Shown: positions 18,832 to 31,582 of the stretch, piece after piece
How positions within the stretch are numbered: position 1 is the first letter of the stretch
How the letters are laid out: each line of letters opens with the position of its first letter
Source: Nitrospira sp.
GTDB lineage: Bacteria; Nitrospirota; Nitrospiria; Nitrospirales; Nitrospiraceae
Direction: 5' to 3'
DNA: 64,000 bases
NCBI GenBank assembly: GCA_029194665.1
Contig: JARFXO010000005.1
Span: 310,001-374,000 of the forward strand
The notes under the pieces: generated by a model
What the model saw: only the letters and a program-made list of their open reading frames with translations
What the model was told of the DNA's origin: nothing
The model's database searches: none
Position numbers and translations under genes: made by a program

Positions 18832-20907
18832 ATGGTCTCGTTGAACAGGATTTGCGGATTCTTTCTCATGTTAGGGCTCGTCAGCGGCTGTGGGGGTGAT
18901 CGCCTTGTCGGAGTAATACCGGTTCCAGCGTCATCGCCAACGGGAACGGTGAAGGGGCAAGTCGTGTCACTGGCGCACGGTTCGCCGGTAAGCGGAGCAA
19001 CCGTGAAGACGAAAGTAGGGACAACCACAACCGCTGTCGATGGGAGATTTAGCGTACCGGCGCCTCCAGGAGATCGTACCATTGTTCACGTAGAAGCGAA
19101 CGGATTCGCCGAGGCCTTTCCTGTGGCTCGCGTGATATCGAGACAAGCGACCAACCTCGGTGTGAAGCTTGTGCCGACCGGTGCGACGACAACGGTATCC
19201 GTGGCGGAGGGTGATACTGTCTCGGTGCCCCATTCACCGGCTCGTGTGACGATTCCCGCCAATGGTTTGGTGCCGAAAGCAGGAGGGACGTCGGCAGAGA
19301 CAGTCACAGTTTCGCTGACCCCGATCAATCCGGCCATAGACCCAAATCTGATGCCGGGCGGGTTCAGCGGGATTTCTATAGGTGGTGGGGCGGCGCAGCC
19401 GATCGAAAGCTTCGGCGCCCTGTTGGTTGATATCAGGGATAGTGCAGGCACCCGTTACACATTGGCGGAAGGAAAGACCTCGACGATTCGTATTCCGCTC
19501 GGGACGCAGTCCGCCAATCCTCCGGCCACAGTCTCGCTCTGGTTCTTGGATGAGACGGCTGGGGTGTGGAAGGAAGAGGGGACCGCGACGTTGCAAGGTA
19601 CGGCTCCGGATCGGTATTACGAAGGAACGGTCGCTCACTTCCGCTATTGGAACGCCGACGTTACCACAGAACAGATCTTCGTCACCGGCTGTGTGAAGGA
19701 CGCCAATGGGGAGCCGGTAGCCAATGCCCTTGTTCGAACGGAGGGCATCGATTATACGGGGGTGGCGACAGGTCTCACGGCTGAGGATGGAACATTCCAG
19801 GTCGCCATGCGCCAGAACAGCCGGGCGAAGCTCGGTCTCTCTGAATTCGATCAACAGACCTTCAAGTTTGTGCTCATCTCGAACCTGGTGAATGTCGGAC
19901 CATCGGCAACAGACATTCGGCGGCCCAATTGCCTCGTGAAACTGCCGCGACCCTTGACGATCACGACAATGGTTCATCCCGGAGGCAATGTCGGAGCGAT
20001 GTACCATCAGACCTTAGAGGCGGCCGGTGGGGTGCCCGGTTATGTGTGGAGTCTGAACAGCGGGTCGCATGCCTTGCCGGTCGGGTTAGCTCTCACCGAG
20101 ACCGGTACCATTTCCGGCACTCCAACCGCGGCTGGTACCACGATGATCACCGTCAATGTGATCGACTCGGCCGGAGCGACTGCGACAACGGAATTCGCAC
20201 TGACTATCCACGCACCGGGGGTGCAACCTCTGGCGATCACGACAGCGGCGCTTCCCGCCGGGACCGTGGGCACAGCTTACAACGCCACGTTGATGGCGAC
20301 GGGTGGCACCGGTGCAAAGTCGTGGAGCATCAGTTTTGGGGTCTTGCCGCCAGGATTGGCGTTGAATCCTGTCAGTGGGGTCATCAGCGGCACGCCGATC
20401 CGGACCGGAGCGTTCTCCTGTACGATCCGCGTGCAAGATCACGGTACGCCGTCTCAATCGGATGAGATCGTGTTCGGCACGACGATCAATCCTGCATCTG
20501 GAGATGGAGGGAGCTTAGGAACACTCAGTGTGACCGGCGCTCCGACCAGTGTCGGCCGAACATTCGTGGCCGATGGGAGCCTTACGACCACGAAATTTGC
20601 CGGTTTTACCGGCGGAGGGATCAATTGGAACGAAACTCGCGGTGTCGGGATTCATGTCACGACAGTGACCGTGTCATTGGATCCAGCGGGTCGTGTGGGC
20701 ACTGTGGGATTCCTCTACATAGATTCTGGAGGAAGCGGGGGATGGGGGTGCGGGCCCGCCGCAGGCGCCTGTCATGGAGTGACGATCAACCGAACAGCCG
20801 GCTCGGCGATCTTCACAAATGTTGTCCTCAGGAGTGCTAATACAAATTCGCCAGGTGACAGTAGTCCGATTACACTCAACGGCATGTTGACCTTTACGCC
20901 GTTCTAG
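18832..20907 (+). CDS. Ig-like repeat lipoprotein
   Basis: 691 residues from the ATG at 18832, chosen for AAGGAGG at 7-nt spacing and because it gives a lipoprotein signal (MLGLVSGCGG); an open frame from 18775 adds residues without a ribosome site. Order: a carboxypeptidase-regulatory-like beta domain (GQVVSLAHGSPVSGATV), a long beta-rich region, a second such domain near residue 285 (GCVKDANGEPVANALV), then two putative-Ig (He_PIG) repeats with GLALTETGTISGTPTAAGT and GLALNPVSGVISGTP. The C-terminus is Gly/Thr-rich. A cell-surface adhesin or scaffold is likely; no partner genes. Confidence 0.7.
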   Translation: MVSLNRICGFFLMLGLVSGCGGDRLVGVIPVPASSPTGTVKGQVVSLAHGSPVSGATVKTKVGTTTTAVDGRFSVPAPPGDRTIVHVEANGFAEAFPVARVISRQATNLGVKLVPTGATTTVSVAEGDTVSVPHSPARVTIPANGLVPKAGGTSAETVTVSLTPINPAIDPNLMPGGFSGISIGGGAAQPIESFGALLVDIRDSAGTRYTLAEGKTSTIRIPLGTQSANPPATVSLWFLDETAGVWKEEGTATLQGTAPDRYYEGTVAHFRYWNADVTTEQIFVTGCVKDANGEPVANALVRTEGIDYTGVATGLTAEDGTFQVAMRQNSRAKLGLSEFDQQTFKFVLISNLVNVGPSATDIRRPNCLVKLPRPLTITTMVHPGGNVGAMYHQTLEAAGGVPGYVWSLNSGSHALPVGLALTETGTISGTPTAAGTTMITVNVIDSAGATATTEFALTIHAPGVQPLAITTAALPAGTVGTAYNATLMATGGTGAKSWSISFGVLPPGLALNPVSGVISGTPIRTGAFSCTIRVQDHGTPSQSDEIVFGTTINPASGDGGSLGTLSVTGAPTSVGRTFVADGSLTTTKFAGFTGGGINWNETRGVGIHVTTVTVSLDPAGRVGTVGFLYIDSGGSGGWGCGPAAGACHGVTINRTAGSAIFTNVVLRSANTNSPGDSSPITLNGMLTFTPF

Positions 20908-20944
20908 GCTGAAACGAAATGTCTGTCGGCCTCTCCTTGACGGC

Positions 20945-21136
20945 TTGTCCTTGGCTCTGATGCTCACGCTCGCTCGATCGTTAACACAACAACGATCAGC
21001 GCAAGATAGACTCAGAGGACAATTGCGCGGATCGGAGCAGCTGGCGGCGCTCGGGAAACTGCTCGACGGGTTGGCACACAAGATCCGAAATCCCTTGGCG
21101 GTCATCAGCTTCTTAGCTCTTAGCACCTCTATGTAA
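20945..21136 (+). pseudogene. Histidine-kinase remnant (H-box)
   Basis: 63-codon frame with a coiled linker (RLRGQLRGSEQ) followed by LAALGKLLDGLAHKIRNPLAVI, a recognisable HisKA phospho-acceptor box with His in AH-x-IRNPL (the usual Glu after His is Lys). The frame stops 10 codons later, and no HATPase catalytic domain follows. The upstream part of the kinase is also missing. This is a truncated relic of a sensor kinase lying just before the remnants of an ECF sigma factor. Confidence 0.6.
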
Positions 21137-21261
21137 CCTCAGGGGAGTTCGGAGCGACTAGATGATGGGAGGCTTGTCGGTCATTTTTCTGACGCGAGGT
21201 ACTATCGTGAGCCACATTGTCGATCTGGGGGGTGCCGACGATTTAGGGAATCCACCTACTG

Positions 21262-21432
21262 ATGGTCGACGGCTCGTCATTCAAACCTGCGTCGGATGAA
21301 AGGAGCCTCCTCCGACGCATCGGTCAGGGAGAAACCGAACGATTTGCCGAGCTGATCAGTCGGTATCAACCCCATGTCACCCGCATCGTAGGCCGACGGT
21401 TACCAGCCGATCATGTCAAAGAGGTTGTCCAC
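21262..21432 (+). pseudogene. ECF sigma factor N-terminal fragment
   Basis: The frame from the ATG at 21262 encodes SLLRRIGQGETERFAELISR, YQPHVTRIVGRRL and DHVKEVVH, which is the start of region 2 of an ECF sigma-70 factor. At about 21432 the similarity ends and a different gene in another frame begins; the nominal open frame continues to 21570 only as a shadow. Region 2 remainder and region 4 are missing. The ORF therefore marks a deletion junction. Confidence 0.55.
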
Positions 21433-21721
21433 TCAGCACGAGCGGATTATGAAATGTCTCACGCAGGGACTGTCGCTCACGACCCGACAGCAACTGGAGA
21501 TCGAGCCGATCGTGGGTCGAGCTCACGTCGCAAATCTCGATCTGCGGTTTTCGCATCAAGGGGAAATTGAACAGATCTTGAGCGAGGGGATGGCGGGCAT
21601 GAAAGGGAAACTGTCCCCGGAGCAGCAGTCGGAACTGGACAAGATGTATGCGGGACTGCAACAGCATTGGCGACTTTCACATGACTATCTGGAAGCTCAC
21701 AAAAATGGCGCAATGCCCTAG
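21413..21721 (+). pseudogene. Spy/heavy-metal-sensor-like C-terminal fragment
   Basis: A 102-codon frame whose first 12 or so codons overlap the sigma-factor fragment. From about residue 15 it reads LTQGLSLTTRQQLEIEPIV, EIEQILSEGMAGMKGKL, SPEQQSELDKMYAGLQQHW, the helical LT-xx-Q pattern of Spy/CpxP-like periplasmic metal or stress sensors, but no signal peptide precedes it. The N-terminus was lost when it was joined to the sigma fragment. It lies 11 bp before the RND adaptor gene and could still be translated as a cytoplasmic peptide. Confidence 0.5.
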
Positions 21722-21732
21722 CAGGCAGCGGC

Positions 21733-22962
21733 ATGTCTGAACCGATTCGCTTTGCAACTACCGTGAAACGTTGGGTGCTCGGTCTGTTAGCGGCCTGTCT
21801 CCTTGCGCTGGGAGGGTACGCACTCCTGGCGAAATCGGACGAGAATCCGTCGCGTGCCGGTCAGGCATCGGGAGGCGCGCGCTCATTTCCGGTGGCGGTG
21901 GTGGAGGCCAAGACGGGTGACATCGGTATTTATCTCAACGGCCTCGGGTCGGTCGTGCCGTTGAATACGGTCAATGTGAGGAGCCGGGTCGATGGGCAAC
22001 TCATGAAGGTGCTGTTTCAGGAAGGACAGATCGTTCGGAAGGGCGACCTCTTGGCGGAGATTGACCCGCGACCGTTCGAAGTGCAATTGCTCCAGGCTGA
22101 GGGGCAGATGGCTCGCGATCTGGCGCAATTGACCAATGCGCGCCTCGACTGGCAGCGGTACAAGGGGTTGTATGAACAAGGCTACGTTCCCAAGCAACAA
22201 TTGGATACTCAGGATGCCATGGTGCGTCAGTTGGAAGGGATCGTAAAGGCCGACCAAAGCCAGATCGACAATGCCAAATTGCTGCTGGGCTATAGCCGCA
22301 TCACAGCGTCCATCAGCGGGCGGGTGGGGTTGCGTCTGGTGGATCCCGGGAACATGGTCCACGCAAACGACAACAATGGTCTGCTGGTCATTACGCAACT
22401 CATCCCGATCGGGGTCGTCTTTGCCATTCCGGAGGATAATTTGCCGGGAGTTTTGGAACGACTCAAAGCGGGTGAACATTTGTCCGTCGATGCGTTCGAC
22501 CGGGAGCAGAAGAAGAAACTGGCCACCGGCGTTCTCCTGACGGTCGACAATCAGATCGATCCCAATACTGGTACTGTCCGGCTCAAGGCAGTATTCCCGA
22601 ACGAGGACGGCGCATTGTTTCCAAATCAGTTCGTCAATGCCCGCTTGTTGTTGGAGATGAAACATGGAGTCACAATCGTGCCATCCGTCGCCGTGCAGCG
22701 CGGAGCAAAAGGCACCTTCGTCTATGTTGTGAATAACGACCGGACAGTGGCCGTCCGGACCGTTACGGTTGGTGCATCTCATGGCGATGACACATCGATC
22801 ACCTCTGGTCTCTCGCCCGATGAATTGGTCGTAGTGGACGGCACCGAGAAACTCCGCGAAGGCAGCAAGGTCGAAGTGCGAAAGCAGAACGACCAGCCCA
22901 TCAAAGATCTTGACTCTCTCCCATCGGGATCCGAGATGCAGCAGCAGGGCGCCAAATCGTGA
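21733..22962 (+). CDS. RND efflux periplasmic adaptor, MdtA-like
   Basis: 409 residues. An N-terminal membrane anchor ([19 protein letters not shown]) precedes a lipoyl half-motif ([21 protein letters not shown]), the alpha-hairpin ([34 protein letters not shown]), the second lipoyl half ([20 protein letters not shown]) and beta-barrel/membrane-proximal strands. This is the HlyD/MdtA class of adaptor linking an inner-membrane RND pump to an outer-membrane channel. Its stop overlaps the GTG of the first permease (GTGA). Substrate unknown; MdtABC-type pumps move bile salts, novobiocin or metals. Confidence 0.85.
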   Translation: MSEPIRFATTVKRWVLGLLAACLLALGGYALLAKSDENPSRAGQASGGARSFPVAVVEAKTGDIGIYLNGLGSVVPLNTVNVRSRVDGQLMKVLFQEGQIVRKGDLLAEIDPRPFEVQLLQAEGQMARDLAQLTNARLDWQRYKGLYEQGYVPKQQLDTQDAMVRQLEGIVKADQSQIDNAKLLLGYSRITASISGRVGLRLVDPGNMVHANDNNGLLVITQLIPIGVVFAIPEDNLPGVLERLKAGEHLSVDAFDREQKKKLATGVLLTVDNQIDPNTGTVRLKAVFPNEDGALFPNQFVNARLLLEMKHGVTIVPSVAVQRGAKGTFVYVVNNDRTVAVRTVTVGASHGDDTSITSGLSPDELVVVDGTEKLREGSKVEVRKQNDQPIKDLDSLPSGSEMQQQGAKS

Positions 22963-25900
22963 ATCCGTCCCGGCTCTTCATCATGCGGCCTGTGGCGACC
23001 GCCTTATCGATGGTCGCCATTCTGCTGACCGGAGCGCTGGCCTATCGGCAGTTGTCGGTCTCGGCCCTTCCCCAAATTGATTACCCTACGATACAGGTCT
23101 CGACCTTTTATCCCGGAGCCAGTCCTGACGTCATGGCATCGTCCGTGACCGCGCCGCTTGAGCGACAGTTCGGGCAGATGCCTGGCCTGAGTCAGATGAC
23201 CTCAACGAGTTCGAGCGGCTGCTCAGTGGTGACGCTGCAATTTAGTCTCGATCTGAGCTTGGATGTGGCCGAGCAACAGCTACAGGCTGCGATCAATGCC
23301 GCCTCCACGTTCCTCCCGCGTGATCTTCCGAACCCGCCGATCTATAACAAGGTCAATCCGGCCGATGCGCCGATCCTGACGTTGGCCCTGACGTCCAGTA
23401 CCTTGCCGTTGACTCAGGTCGAGGACCTGACCGAAACCAGGCTTGCCCAGAAAATCTCCCAGCTCTCCGGCGTGGGACTCGTCAGCATCAGCGGTGGCCA
23501 ACGGCCGGCCGTGCGTATCAGGGCGAATCCCCGGGCCCTGTCGGCCTACGGATTGACGCTGGAGGATCTGCGCATGACCGTGGCCGCTGCTAACGTCAAT
23601 CAGGCCAAAGGCTCGTTCCACGGGCCGCGGAGAGCCTCCATCATCAACGCGACCGATCAGTTGCTGTCGAGCCGCGAGTACCGCCCACTGATCGTCGCCT
23701 ACCGCAAGGGGGCGCCCGTCCACTTATCCGACGTCGCCGACGTCGTCGACGACGTGGAAAACGTCAGGCAGGCGGCCTGGATGGATGAGACACCGGCCGT
23801 TCTTGTCAATATCCAACGGCAACCGGGAGCCAATGTCATTGAAGTGGCGGATCGCATCAAGAAGATTCTGCCGCAACTCCAGAGCGCGTTGCCGTCCTCC
23901 GTGCAAGTGACGATGCTGACTGACCGGACCACCTCTATCCGTGCATCCGTTCGCGACGTGCAGTTCGAACTGATGCTCGCCGTTGTCCTCGTGATCATGG
24001 TCATTTTCTGTTTCTTCGCACCCTGTCGGCTACGGCCATTCCCACCGTGGCGGTTCCATTGTCGCTCGTGGGCACCTTCGGCGCGATGTACCTGATGGGG
24101 TTCAGCCTCAACAACCTGACCTTGATGGCGCTCACGATTTCGACCGGTTTCGTCGTTGACGACGCAATCGTCATGATCGAAAACATCTCGCGATACATTG
24201 AGCGGGCGAGTCCCCGTTTCAGGCCGCGCTCAAAGGATCTGAGCAGATCGCGTTCACGATTCTGTCGCTGTCCATCTCGCTCATCGCGGTGCTGATCCCG
24301 CTTCTCTTCATGGGGGACGTGGTTGGGCGCTTATTTAGGAATTTGCCGTCACGCTGAGTATCACGATCCTGATTTCGGCCGTCGTCTCTACTCACGGTGA
24401 CACCGATGATGTGCGCTCGGCTGCTGCGCCACCGCCGTGTGGCGGAACAAGGAGCCTTCTACCGCCGGACGCAGCGGGTGTTCGACCGCACCATCGAAGC
24501 CTATGGGAGGACGCTCCGCTGGGTACTGAACCATCAGCTCGCCACGCTAACGTGGCGGTCGGGATGCTCCTGGTTACGATCGTACTGTACATCGTCGTTC
24601 CAGGGCTTCTTCCTGTGCAGGATACAGGGCGATCCTGGGCATTTCCGAAGCGGCTCAGTCGATTTCGTTCGCTGCCATGGCCGAACGCCAGCAAGCGCTG
24701 GCTCGCGCCATCCTCGCCGATCCGGCCGTGGCCAGCCTGTCTTCCTTCATCGGCGTGGATGGGATCAGCACGACGCTCAACAGCGGACGGATCCAGATCA
24801 ACCTACGAAACCCGTAGCCGAACGCCGGGTCGGCGTGCAAGACGTGATTTTTCGGCTGCAAGATCATGTGGCGAAAGTGGACGGCATCACCCTGTTCCTT
24901 CAGCCGATGCAGGATTTGACCGTCGAGGATCGGTCAGCCGCACCCAGTATCAGTATACGTTGGAAGACGCGGATCCGGTGGAATTGAATCGATGGGCTCC
25001 ACGCTGGTCGAGGCGCTGCAGGCCTTGCCCGAACTGCGCGACGTGGGCGGCGACCAACAGGACAAGGGGCTCGCGTCCCTCTTGATCATCGATCGCAGTA
25101 CCGCCTCGCGGCTTAGCATCACGCCTCAACTGATCGTCGATACGCTCTATGACGCGTTCGGGCAACGACAGGTGTCCACCATGTTCACCCAGCTGAACCA
25201 GTATCGCGTTGTGCTCGAAGTCATGCCGGAATTCCAGAACGGGCCGCAGGCCCTCCAGTTTCTCGACATTCGATCGTGGACCGGAGGTCAGGTTCCGTTG
25301 AACGTGTTTACCAGTTTTCCGAAACGACGACCCCGCTGGCGATCAGCCGTCAGGGCAGTTTCCCGCCGTCACCCTGTCATTCAATCTGACGGCGGGAACT
25401 TCCCTCGGTGAGGCCGTGACAGCGATCGAACGAGCAACGCAAGCGATCGGACTTCCGACCAGCATTCGGGGGAGTTTTCGAGCACCGCCCAGGCGTTCCA
25501 ATCATCGTTGGCGAACGAAACGTGGCTGATTCTCGCGGCGCTCATCACCGTCGAGATTGTGCTCGGGATTCTGTATGAGAGTTACATTCACCCGCTTACG
25601 ATCCTGTCCACGCTGCCATCGGCGGGAGTCGGCGCACTCTTGGCGCTGATGCTCTTCCAAACCGAATTCAGCGTGATCGCGCTGATCGGGATCATTCTCT
25701 TGATCGGGATCGTGAAGAAGAACGCGATCATGATGATCGACTTTGCGCTCGATGCGGAACGCAAAGAAGGAAAACCGCCGGTAGAGGCGATCTACGAGGC
25801 TTGCCTGTTACGTTTTCGGCCGATCATGATGACGACGATGGCCGCTCTGCTCGGAGCGCTACCGCTGGCCATCGGTCCCGGAGTCGGGTCAGAACTGCGG

Positions 25901-26065
25901 CATCCGCTCGGAATCGTCATCATCGGCGGGCTCGTACTGAGTCAGGCGCTGACGCTGTACACAACGCCGGTCGTCTATCTCGCATTCGACCGCCTAGCGA
26001 GCCGTCTCCGTTTGCGGCGGTCATCGACACTCAGGACGGAAGCGGTGCCTCCCGACACGCTATGA
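22959..26065 (+). pseudogene. RND efflux permease 1 (MdtB-like), many indels
   Basis: Protein similarity to a 1030-residue HAE1-type RND permease runs the entire length but hops frames. The first 350 codons are intact ([20 protein letters not shown]). From about 24008 to 25481 at least 13 indels occur, almost all one-base losses that shorten a G, C or T run. The last 185 codons are intact again. Functional motifs survive in pieces: [14 protein letters not shown] (proton-relay Asp pair) and [13 protein letters not shown]. The gene starts at GTG 22959 overlapping the adaptor and ends overlapping the next permease by 4 bp. It is either a young pseudogene or an intact gene with uncorrected sequencing errors. 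Confidence 0.7.
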
Positions 26066-29000
26066 ATATTTCCGCGCCATTCATCCGGCGCCCGGTGGCC
26101 ACAATCTTGCTGACCGTCGGCGTGACCCTCCTCGGCATCGTGGCGTTCCGGTTCCTTCCTGTCGCCGCCCTGCCGCAAGTGGAGTTTCCAACGATCAGCG
26201 TTTTGGCCAGGCTGCCCGGCGCGAGTCCGGAAACCATGGCGACTTCGGTCGCGGCACCGCTTGAACGCCAGTTCACGCGTATCGCCGGCGTGACGGAGAT
26301 GACCTCCACCAGCATGCTCGGTTCTTCGAACATCACTCTACAGTTCGAACTGAGTCGCGATATCGACGGGGCTGCGCGCGATGTTCAGGCAGCGATCATG
26401 GCGGCGCGCAGCGATCTGCCGGCCAACCTCCCGAGTCGGCCTGCGTATTACAAGGTCAATCCGGCTGATGCGCCGATTCTGATCCTGTCCTTGACCTCAG
26501 AGATCGCGAGCCGTGGTCGGATGTACGATGTCGCTTCCAGTATCATTCAGCAGAAACTGTCGCAGATCGACGGTGTGGGTCAGGCCTATGTGGGAGGGGG
26601 CTCGCTTCCCGCAGTGCGCGTCGAACTCAACCCGACGGCGCTCCACAAGTACGGGATCGGACTGGGCGAGGTCCGTCGGATGTTGAGCGAAACGAACGTG
26701 AATCGCCCGAAAGGTCAGCTTTCCGATGGGAAACGAACCTGGGAAATCCGGACCAATGACCAGCTCTACGAGGCAGAAGATTATCTGCCGTTGATCGTGA
26801 GTTACCGCGAAGGCAGCGTCGTACGACTCTCGGACATCGCGACCGTGGAGCACTCGGTCGAGGATCTACGAACCATGGGTGTGGCGAACGGCATACCGGC
26901 AGTGCTCATCATTATCAACCGACAGCCGGGAGCGAATATCATCGAAACCGTCGACCGGATCAAGGCCATGCTTCCGCGGCTGGAAGCGTCGATTCCAGGG
27001 ACGATGACGCTCTCGGTCATGGGCGACCGCACGCCGGCCATCCGCGCTTCCCTACATGACGTTGAACGGACGCTGGCGATCTCCGTATTCCTCGTGATCC
27101 TGGTGGTGTTCTTGTTTCTCCGGGACGTCCGCGCGACGCTCATTCCCTGTGTGGCGGTCCCTGTCTCGCTGATCAGCACGTTCGGGGTGATGTACCTCCT
27201 GGGATACAGTCTTGACAACCTCTCACTGATGGCGCTCACGATCGCGACCGGATTTGTGGTGGACGACGCGATCGTTGTCCTAGAAAACATCAGCCGATAT
27301 CGTGAGCGGGGCCTGGCTCCCATGGAGGCAGCTCTGCGTGGCGCGCGGGAGATTACGTTTACGGTCCTGTCGATGACGTTGTCGTTGGTCGCCGTCTTTG
27401 TCCCCATCCTCTTCATGGGGGGGATGATGGGTCGGCTGTTCCGAGAATTTGCCGTCACACTCGCAGTGGCGATTCTCGTTTCGCTCGTCCTGTCGCTCAC
27501 TACCACGCCCATGATGTGTGCCAGGGTGCTGAGGTCAGACCAGGGACAATCTCATGGGTGGTGGTACCGCCTGAGCGGGCGGTTTTTTGAAGGGATGCTC
27601 GCCGGATACGCCCGGAGTCTCTCCTGGGTTCTCCGCCATCCTCGCGGAATGCTCGTGTTTACGCTAGCCACGATGGTCTTGAGCCTGTATCTCTACACGG
27701 TCGTTCCTAAAGGGTTTTTTCCTCAACAGGACACCGGTCGCATGTTCGGGTTCATTCAGGCGGCACAAGACATTTCGTTCCAAGCCATGCGTGAGAAGCT
27801 TACCGAAGTTGTGGATATCATCAAGAGCGACCCGGCAGTGGAAACGGTAACCGGATTCAGCGGCGGGGGTGGTGGCACGAATTCAGGCCGGATGTACATT
27901 ACGCTGAAACCGCTTCAGGAGCGGCAGATCAGCGTGGACCATGTTATCGCGCGGTTGCGTCCCAAGCTGGCCCAGGTGCCGGGCGCCCCAACGGTGCTGC
28001 AGGCGATTCAGGATCTGCGCATCGGGGGTCGGGCAAGCAGCGCGCAATACCAATATACCCTTCAGAGCGTGGACCTAGCCGAGCTGAACACATGGGCGCC
28101 CAGAGTAGAGCGCCGTCTTCGAACGCTCAGCGAAATTGTGGATGTCAACAGCGATCAGCAAGACAAGGGGCTGCAATCGCTGGTCGTGTTTGATCGGAGC
28201 ACCGCTTCTCGACTCGGGCTCAGCCCTCAGCTCATCGATGACACCTTGTACGATGCATTCGGCCAGCGTCAGGTTTCCATCTTGTATACGGCGTTGAACC
28301 AGTATCACGTCGTGATGGAAGTGGCACCGCAATACTGGCAGAACCCTTCCACGCTTCAGGAGATCTATGTGCGGTCTCAGACAGGGGAACAGGTGCCGCT
28401 GAGCGCGGTGACGCGGTTTGAACCCACGAACACGCTGTTGCTCGTCAACCATCAGGGGCAATTTCCCGGCGTGACGCTGTCGTTCAACATGCCTCCCGGC
28501 GTGTCGCTGGGCGAAGCGGTGGAGGCCATCGAGAAGTCGATGCGGGAGATTGGACTGCCGGGCGGTATCCAAGGCAGTTTTCAGGGAGCAGCCAGAGCGT
28601 TTCAGTCATCCGTCGAGAATCAACCCTTGCTGATTCTTGCCGCGCTTCTGACGGTCTACATCGTGCTGGGCATTCTGTACGAGAGCTATATCCATCCGCT
28701 GACGATCCTCTCCACGCTTCCGTCCGCCGGCGTCGGTGCCTTGCTCGCCCTGCTCCTGTTCAAGACGGAATTGAGCATGATTGCGCTCATCGGCATCATT
28801 CTGCTCATCGGCATCGTGAAAAAAAACGCCATTATGATGATCGATTTCGCCTTGCAGGTCGAGAGGAAGGACGGCGCACGGCCGGAGGAGGCGATCTACC
28901 GAGCCTGCCTGCTGCGTTTCAGGCCGATTATGATGACGACGATGGCGGCCTTGTTCGGCGCCTTGCCATTGGCCATAGGAATGGGTGAGGGATCGGAGTT

Positions 29001-29160
29001 ACGGCGGCCACTCGGGATCGCCATCGTCGGTGGTCTGTTCGTCAGCCAGTTGCTCACCCTCTATACGACGCCGGTCGTCTATCTCTATCTCGATCGAATG
29101 CGACGGAGCTTCTTGCGAATCTTCTCCAGAGCAGCGGAAAGCAGGCCACTTCTCAAATGA
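26062..29160 (+). CDS. RND efflux permease 2, MdtC-like
   Basis: 1032 residues from the ATG at 26062 ([20 protein letters not shown]), which overlaps the stop of permease 1 as ATGA; a longer open frame from 25801 is only an antecedent shadow. Twelve membrane helices and two large periplasmic loops of the HAE1 family; proton-relay residues in [14 protein letters not shown] and [13 protein letters not shown]; internal duplication visible as the two [10 protein letters not shown] / [10 protein letters not shown] halves. Tandem non-identical permeases after an MdtA-like adaptor indicate an MdtBC heteromeric pump. Completely intact, unlike its neighbour. Confidence 0.85.
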   Translation: MNISAPFIRRPVATILLTVGVTLLGIVAFRFLPVAALPQVEFPTISVLARLPGASPETMATSVAAPLERQFTRIAGVTEMTSTSMLGSSNITLQFELSRDIDGAARDVQAAIMAARSDLPANLPSRPAYYKVNPADAPILILSLTSEIASRGRMYDVASSIIQQKLSQIDGVGQAYVGGGSLPAVRVELNPTALHKYGIGLGEVRRMLSETNVNRPKGQLSDGKRTWEIRTNDQLYEAEDYLPLIVSYREGSVVRLSDIATVEHSVEDLRTMGVANGIPAVLIIINRQPGANIIETVDRIKAMLPRLEASIPGTMTLSVMGDRTPAIRASLHDVERTLAISVFLVILVVFLFLRDVRATLIPCVAVPVSLISTFGVMYLLGYSLDNLSLMALTIATGFVVDDAIVVLENISRYRERGLAPMEAALRGAREITFTVLSMTLSLVAVFVPILFMGGMMGRLFREFAVTLAVAILVSLVLSLTTTPMMCARVLRSDQGQSHGWWYRLSGRFFEGMLAGYARSLSWVLRHPRGMLVFTLATMVLSLYLYTVVPKGFFPQQDTGRMFGFIQAAQDISFQAMREKLTEVVDIIKSDPAVETVTGFSGGGGGTNSGRMYITLKPLQERQISVDHVIARLRPKLAQVPGAPTVLQAIQDLRIGGRASSAQYQYTLQSVDLAELNTWAPRVERRLRTLSEIVDVNSDQQDKGLQSLVVFDRSTASRLGLSPQLIDDTLYDAFGQRQVSILYTALNQYHVVMEVAPQYWQNPSTLQEIYVRSQTGEQVPLSAVTRFEPTNTLLLVNHQGQFPGVTLSFNMPPGVSLGEAVEAIEKSMREIGLPGGIQGSFQGAARAFQSSVENQPLLILAALLTVYIVLGILYESYIHPLTILSTLPSAGVGALLALLLFKTELSMIALIGIILLIGIVKKNAIMMIDFALQVERKDGARPEEAIYRACLLRFRPIMMTTMAALFGALPLAIGMGEGSELRRPLGIAIVGGLFVSQLLTLYTTPVVYLYLDRMRRSFLRIFSRAAESRPLLK

Positions 29161-29261
29161 TCATGATCGGTCCAGCCCGTACCTATCGGCTATGGAAGAT
29201 GTGATCCTGTGGTGCGTGTAGTGGCGGTGATGCCGGGGTATGATCGATCTGGAAACACGAA

Positions 29262-29287
29262 GGGCCCGATGGTTTCCCACCGAGCCC
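29262..29287 (-). terminator. groESL rho-independent terminator
   Basis: On the minus strand an 11-bp stem (two G-T wobbles) is capped by a GAAA tetraloop, followed by TTCGTGTTT. It lies 50 bp after the groEL stop. The tail is only moderately T-rich. It may also serve the opposing RND operon from the other strand. Confidence 0.65.
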
Positions 29288-29337
29288 TCCTGTTTTACTC
29301 CGAGCTAGCAGCTATACGCCATTAGCTCCCTACGTAT

Positions 29338-30973
<1,636 letters not shown>

Positions 30974-31029
30974 TGGATTCCTCCGGTTATCGTTTTTGTA
31001 TGGTTTCCTGGGTTGCTTGCGACATGAAC

Positions 31030-31329
31030 CTAGCTCGTGAAGACCCCGAGGATGTCTTCCTCCTTGAGGATCAGGCACTCCTCGTCCTCAATCCGAAGCT
31101 TGCTGCCCGAATACTTGTCGAACAGCACATGATCACCGACCTTGACGTTCTCCACTTTCTTTCCGACTGCCTGAACCACGCCCCGTTGAGGCTTTTCTTT
31201 CGCTGAATCCGGCACATAAATGCCCCCGGCAGTCCGATCCAATTCCTCGGTGTATGTGACAAACACCCGTTCGCCCAAGGGTTGGAAGCCCTTGGCCACA
31301 TTCTTCTTTTCCTTCTCAGCTGTACCCAT
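31030..31329 (-). CDS. groES: Co-chaperonin GroES
   Basis: 99 residues, the heptameric lid of GroEL. Motifs: [21 protein letters not shown] and [16 protein letters not shown] (mobile loop), [14 protein letters not shown], and [11 protein letters not shown] at the C-terminus. GAGGAGG precedes the ATG. groEL begins 56 bp downstream and a heat-shock-like promoter lies about 100 bp upstream. Normal length and complete. Confidence 0.97.
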   Translation of the reverse strand: MGTAEKEKKNVAKGFQPLGERVFVTYTEELDRTAGGIYVPDSAKEKPQRGVVQAVGKKVENVKVGDHVLFDKYSGSKLRIEDEECLILKEEDILGVFTS

Positions 31330-31427
31330 AGCAGAACCTCCTCCTGATGAAAGTTAACTCGTTAGGTGTTGATGGCTGAAAATTGGGCGGAACTCGCTTG
31401 CAGTCCCGGCAGCCTGTAACTTGTGTG

Positions 31428-31456
31428 GAGATAGGCCTTCGTTCACCTAAGTCAAG
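31428..31456 (-). promoter_or_regulatory. Putative RpoH-type heat-shock promoter of groESL
   Basis: Minus strand: CCCCTCTTGAC (-35 like the sigma-32 CTTGAA box) followed after 15 nt by CCTATCTC (compare CCCCATnT). The spacing is within the range known for sigma-32. It lies about 100 bp upstream of groES, and the next gene upstream is rpoH itself. No CIRCE inverted repeat is present. Confidence 0.5.
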
Positions 31457-31582
31457 AGGGGACTCAAGGGATTTTTTGTCATGTCCACTTTCTCGTCGCT
31501 GCGAGATCTTGTTCGTCCTAACCTATTGAGAAGTAAGTATTCTTTGCGCATTTGCGCGACTGGAGCGGGATGAGTAGGGCTA

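Noticed and set aside
25801..26061. N-terminal extension of RND permease 2
   Set aside because: It is a shadow of permease 1 in another frame; the natural start is the ATG at 26062 overlapping the upstream stop.
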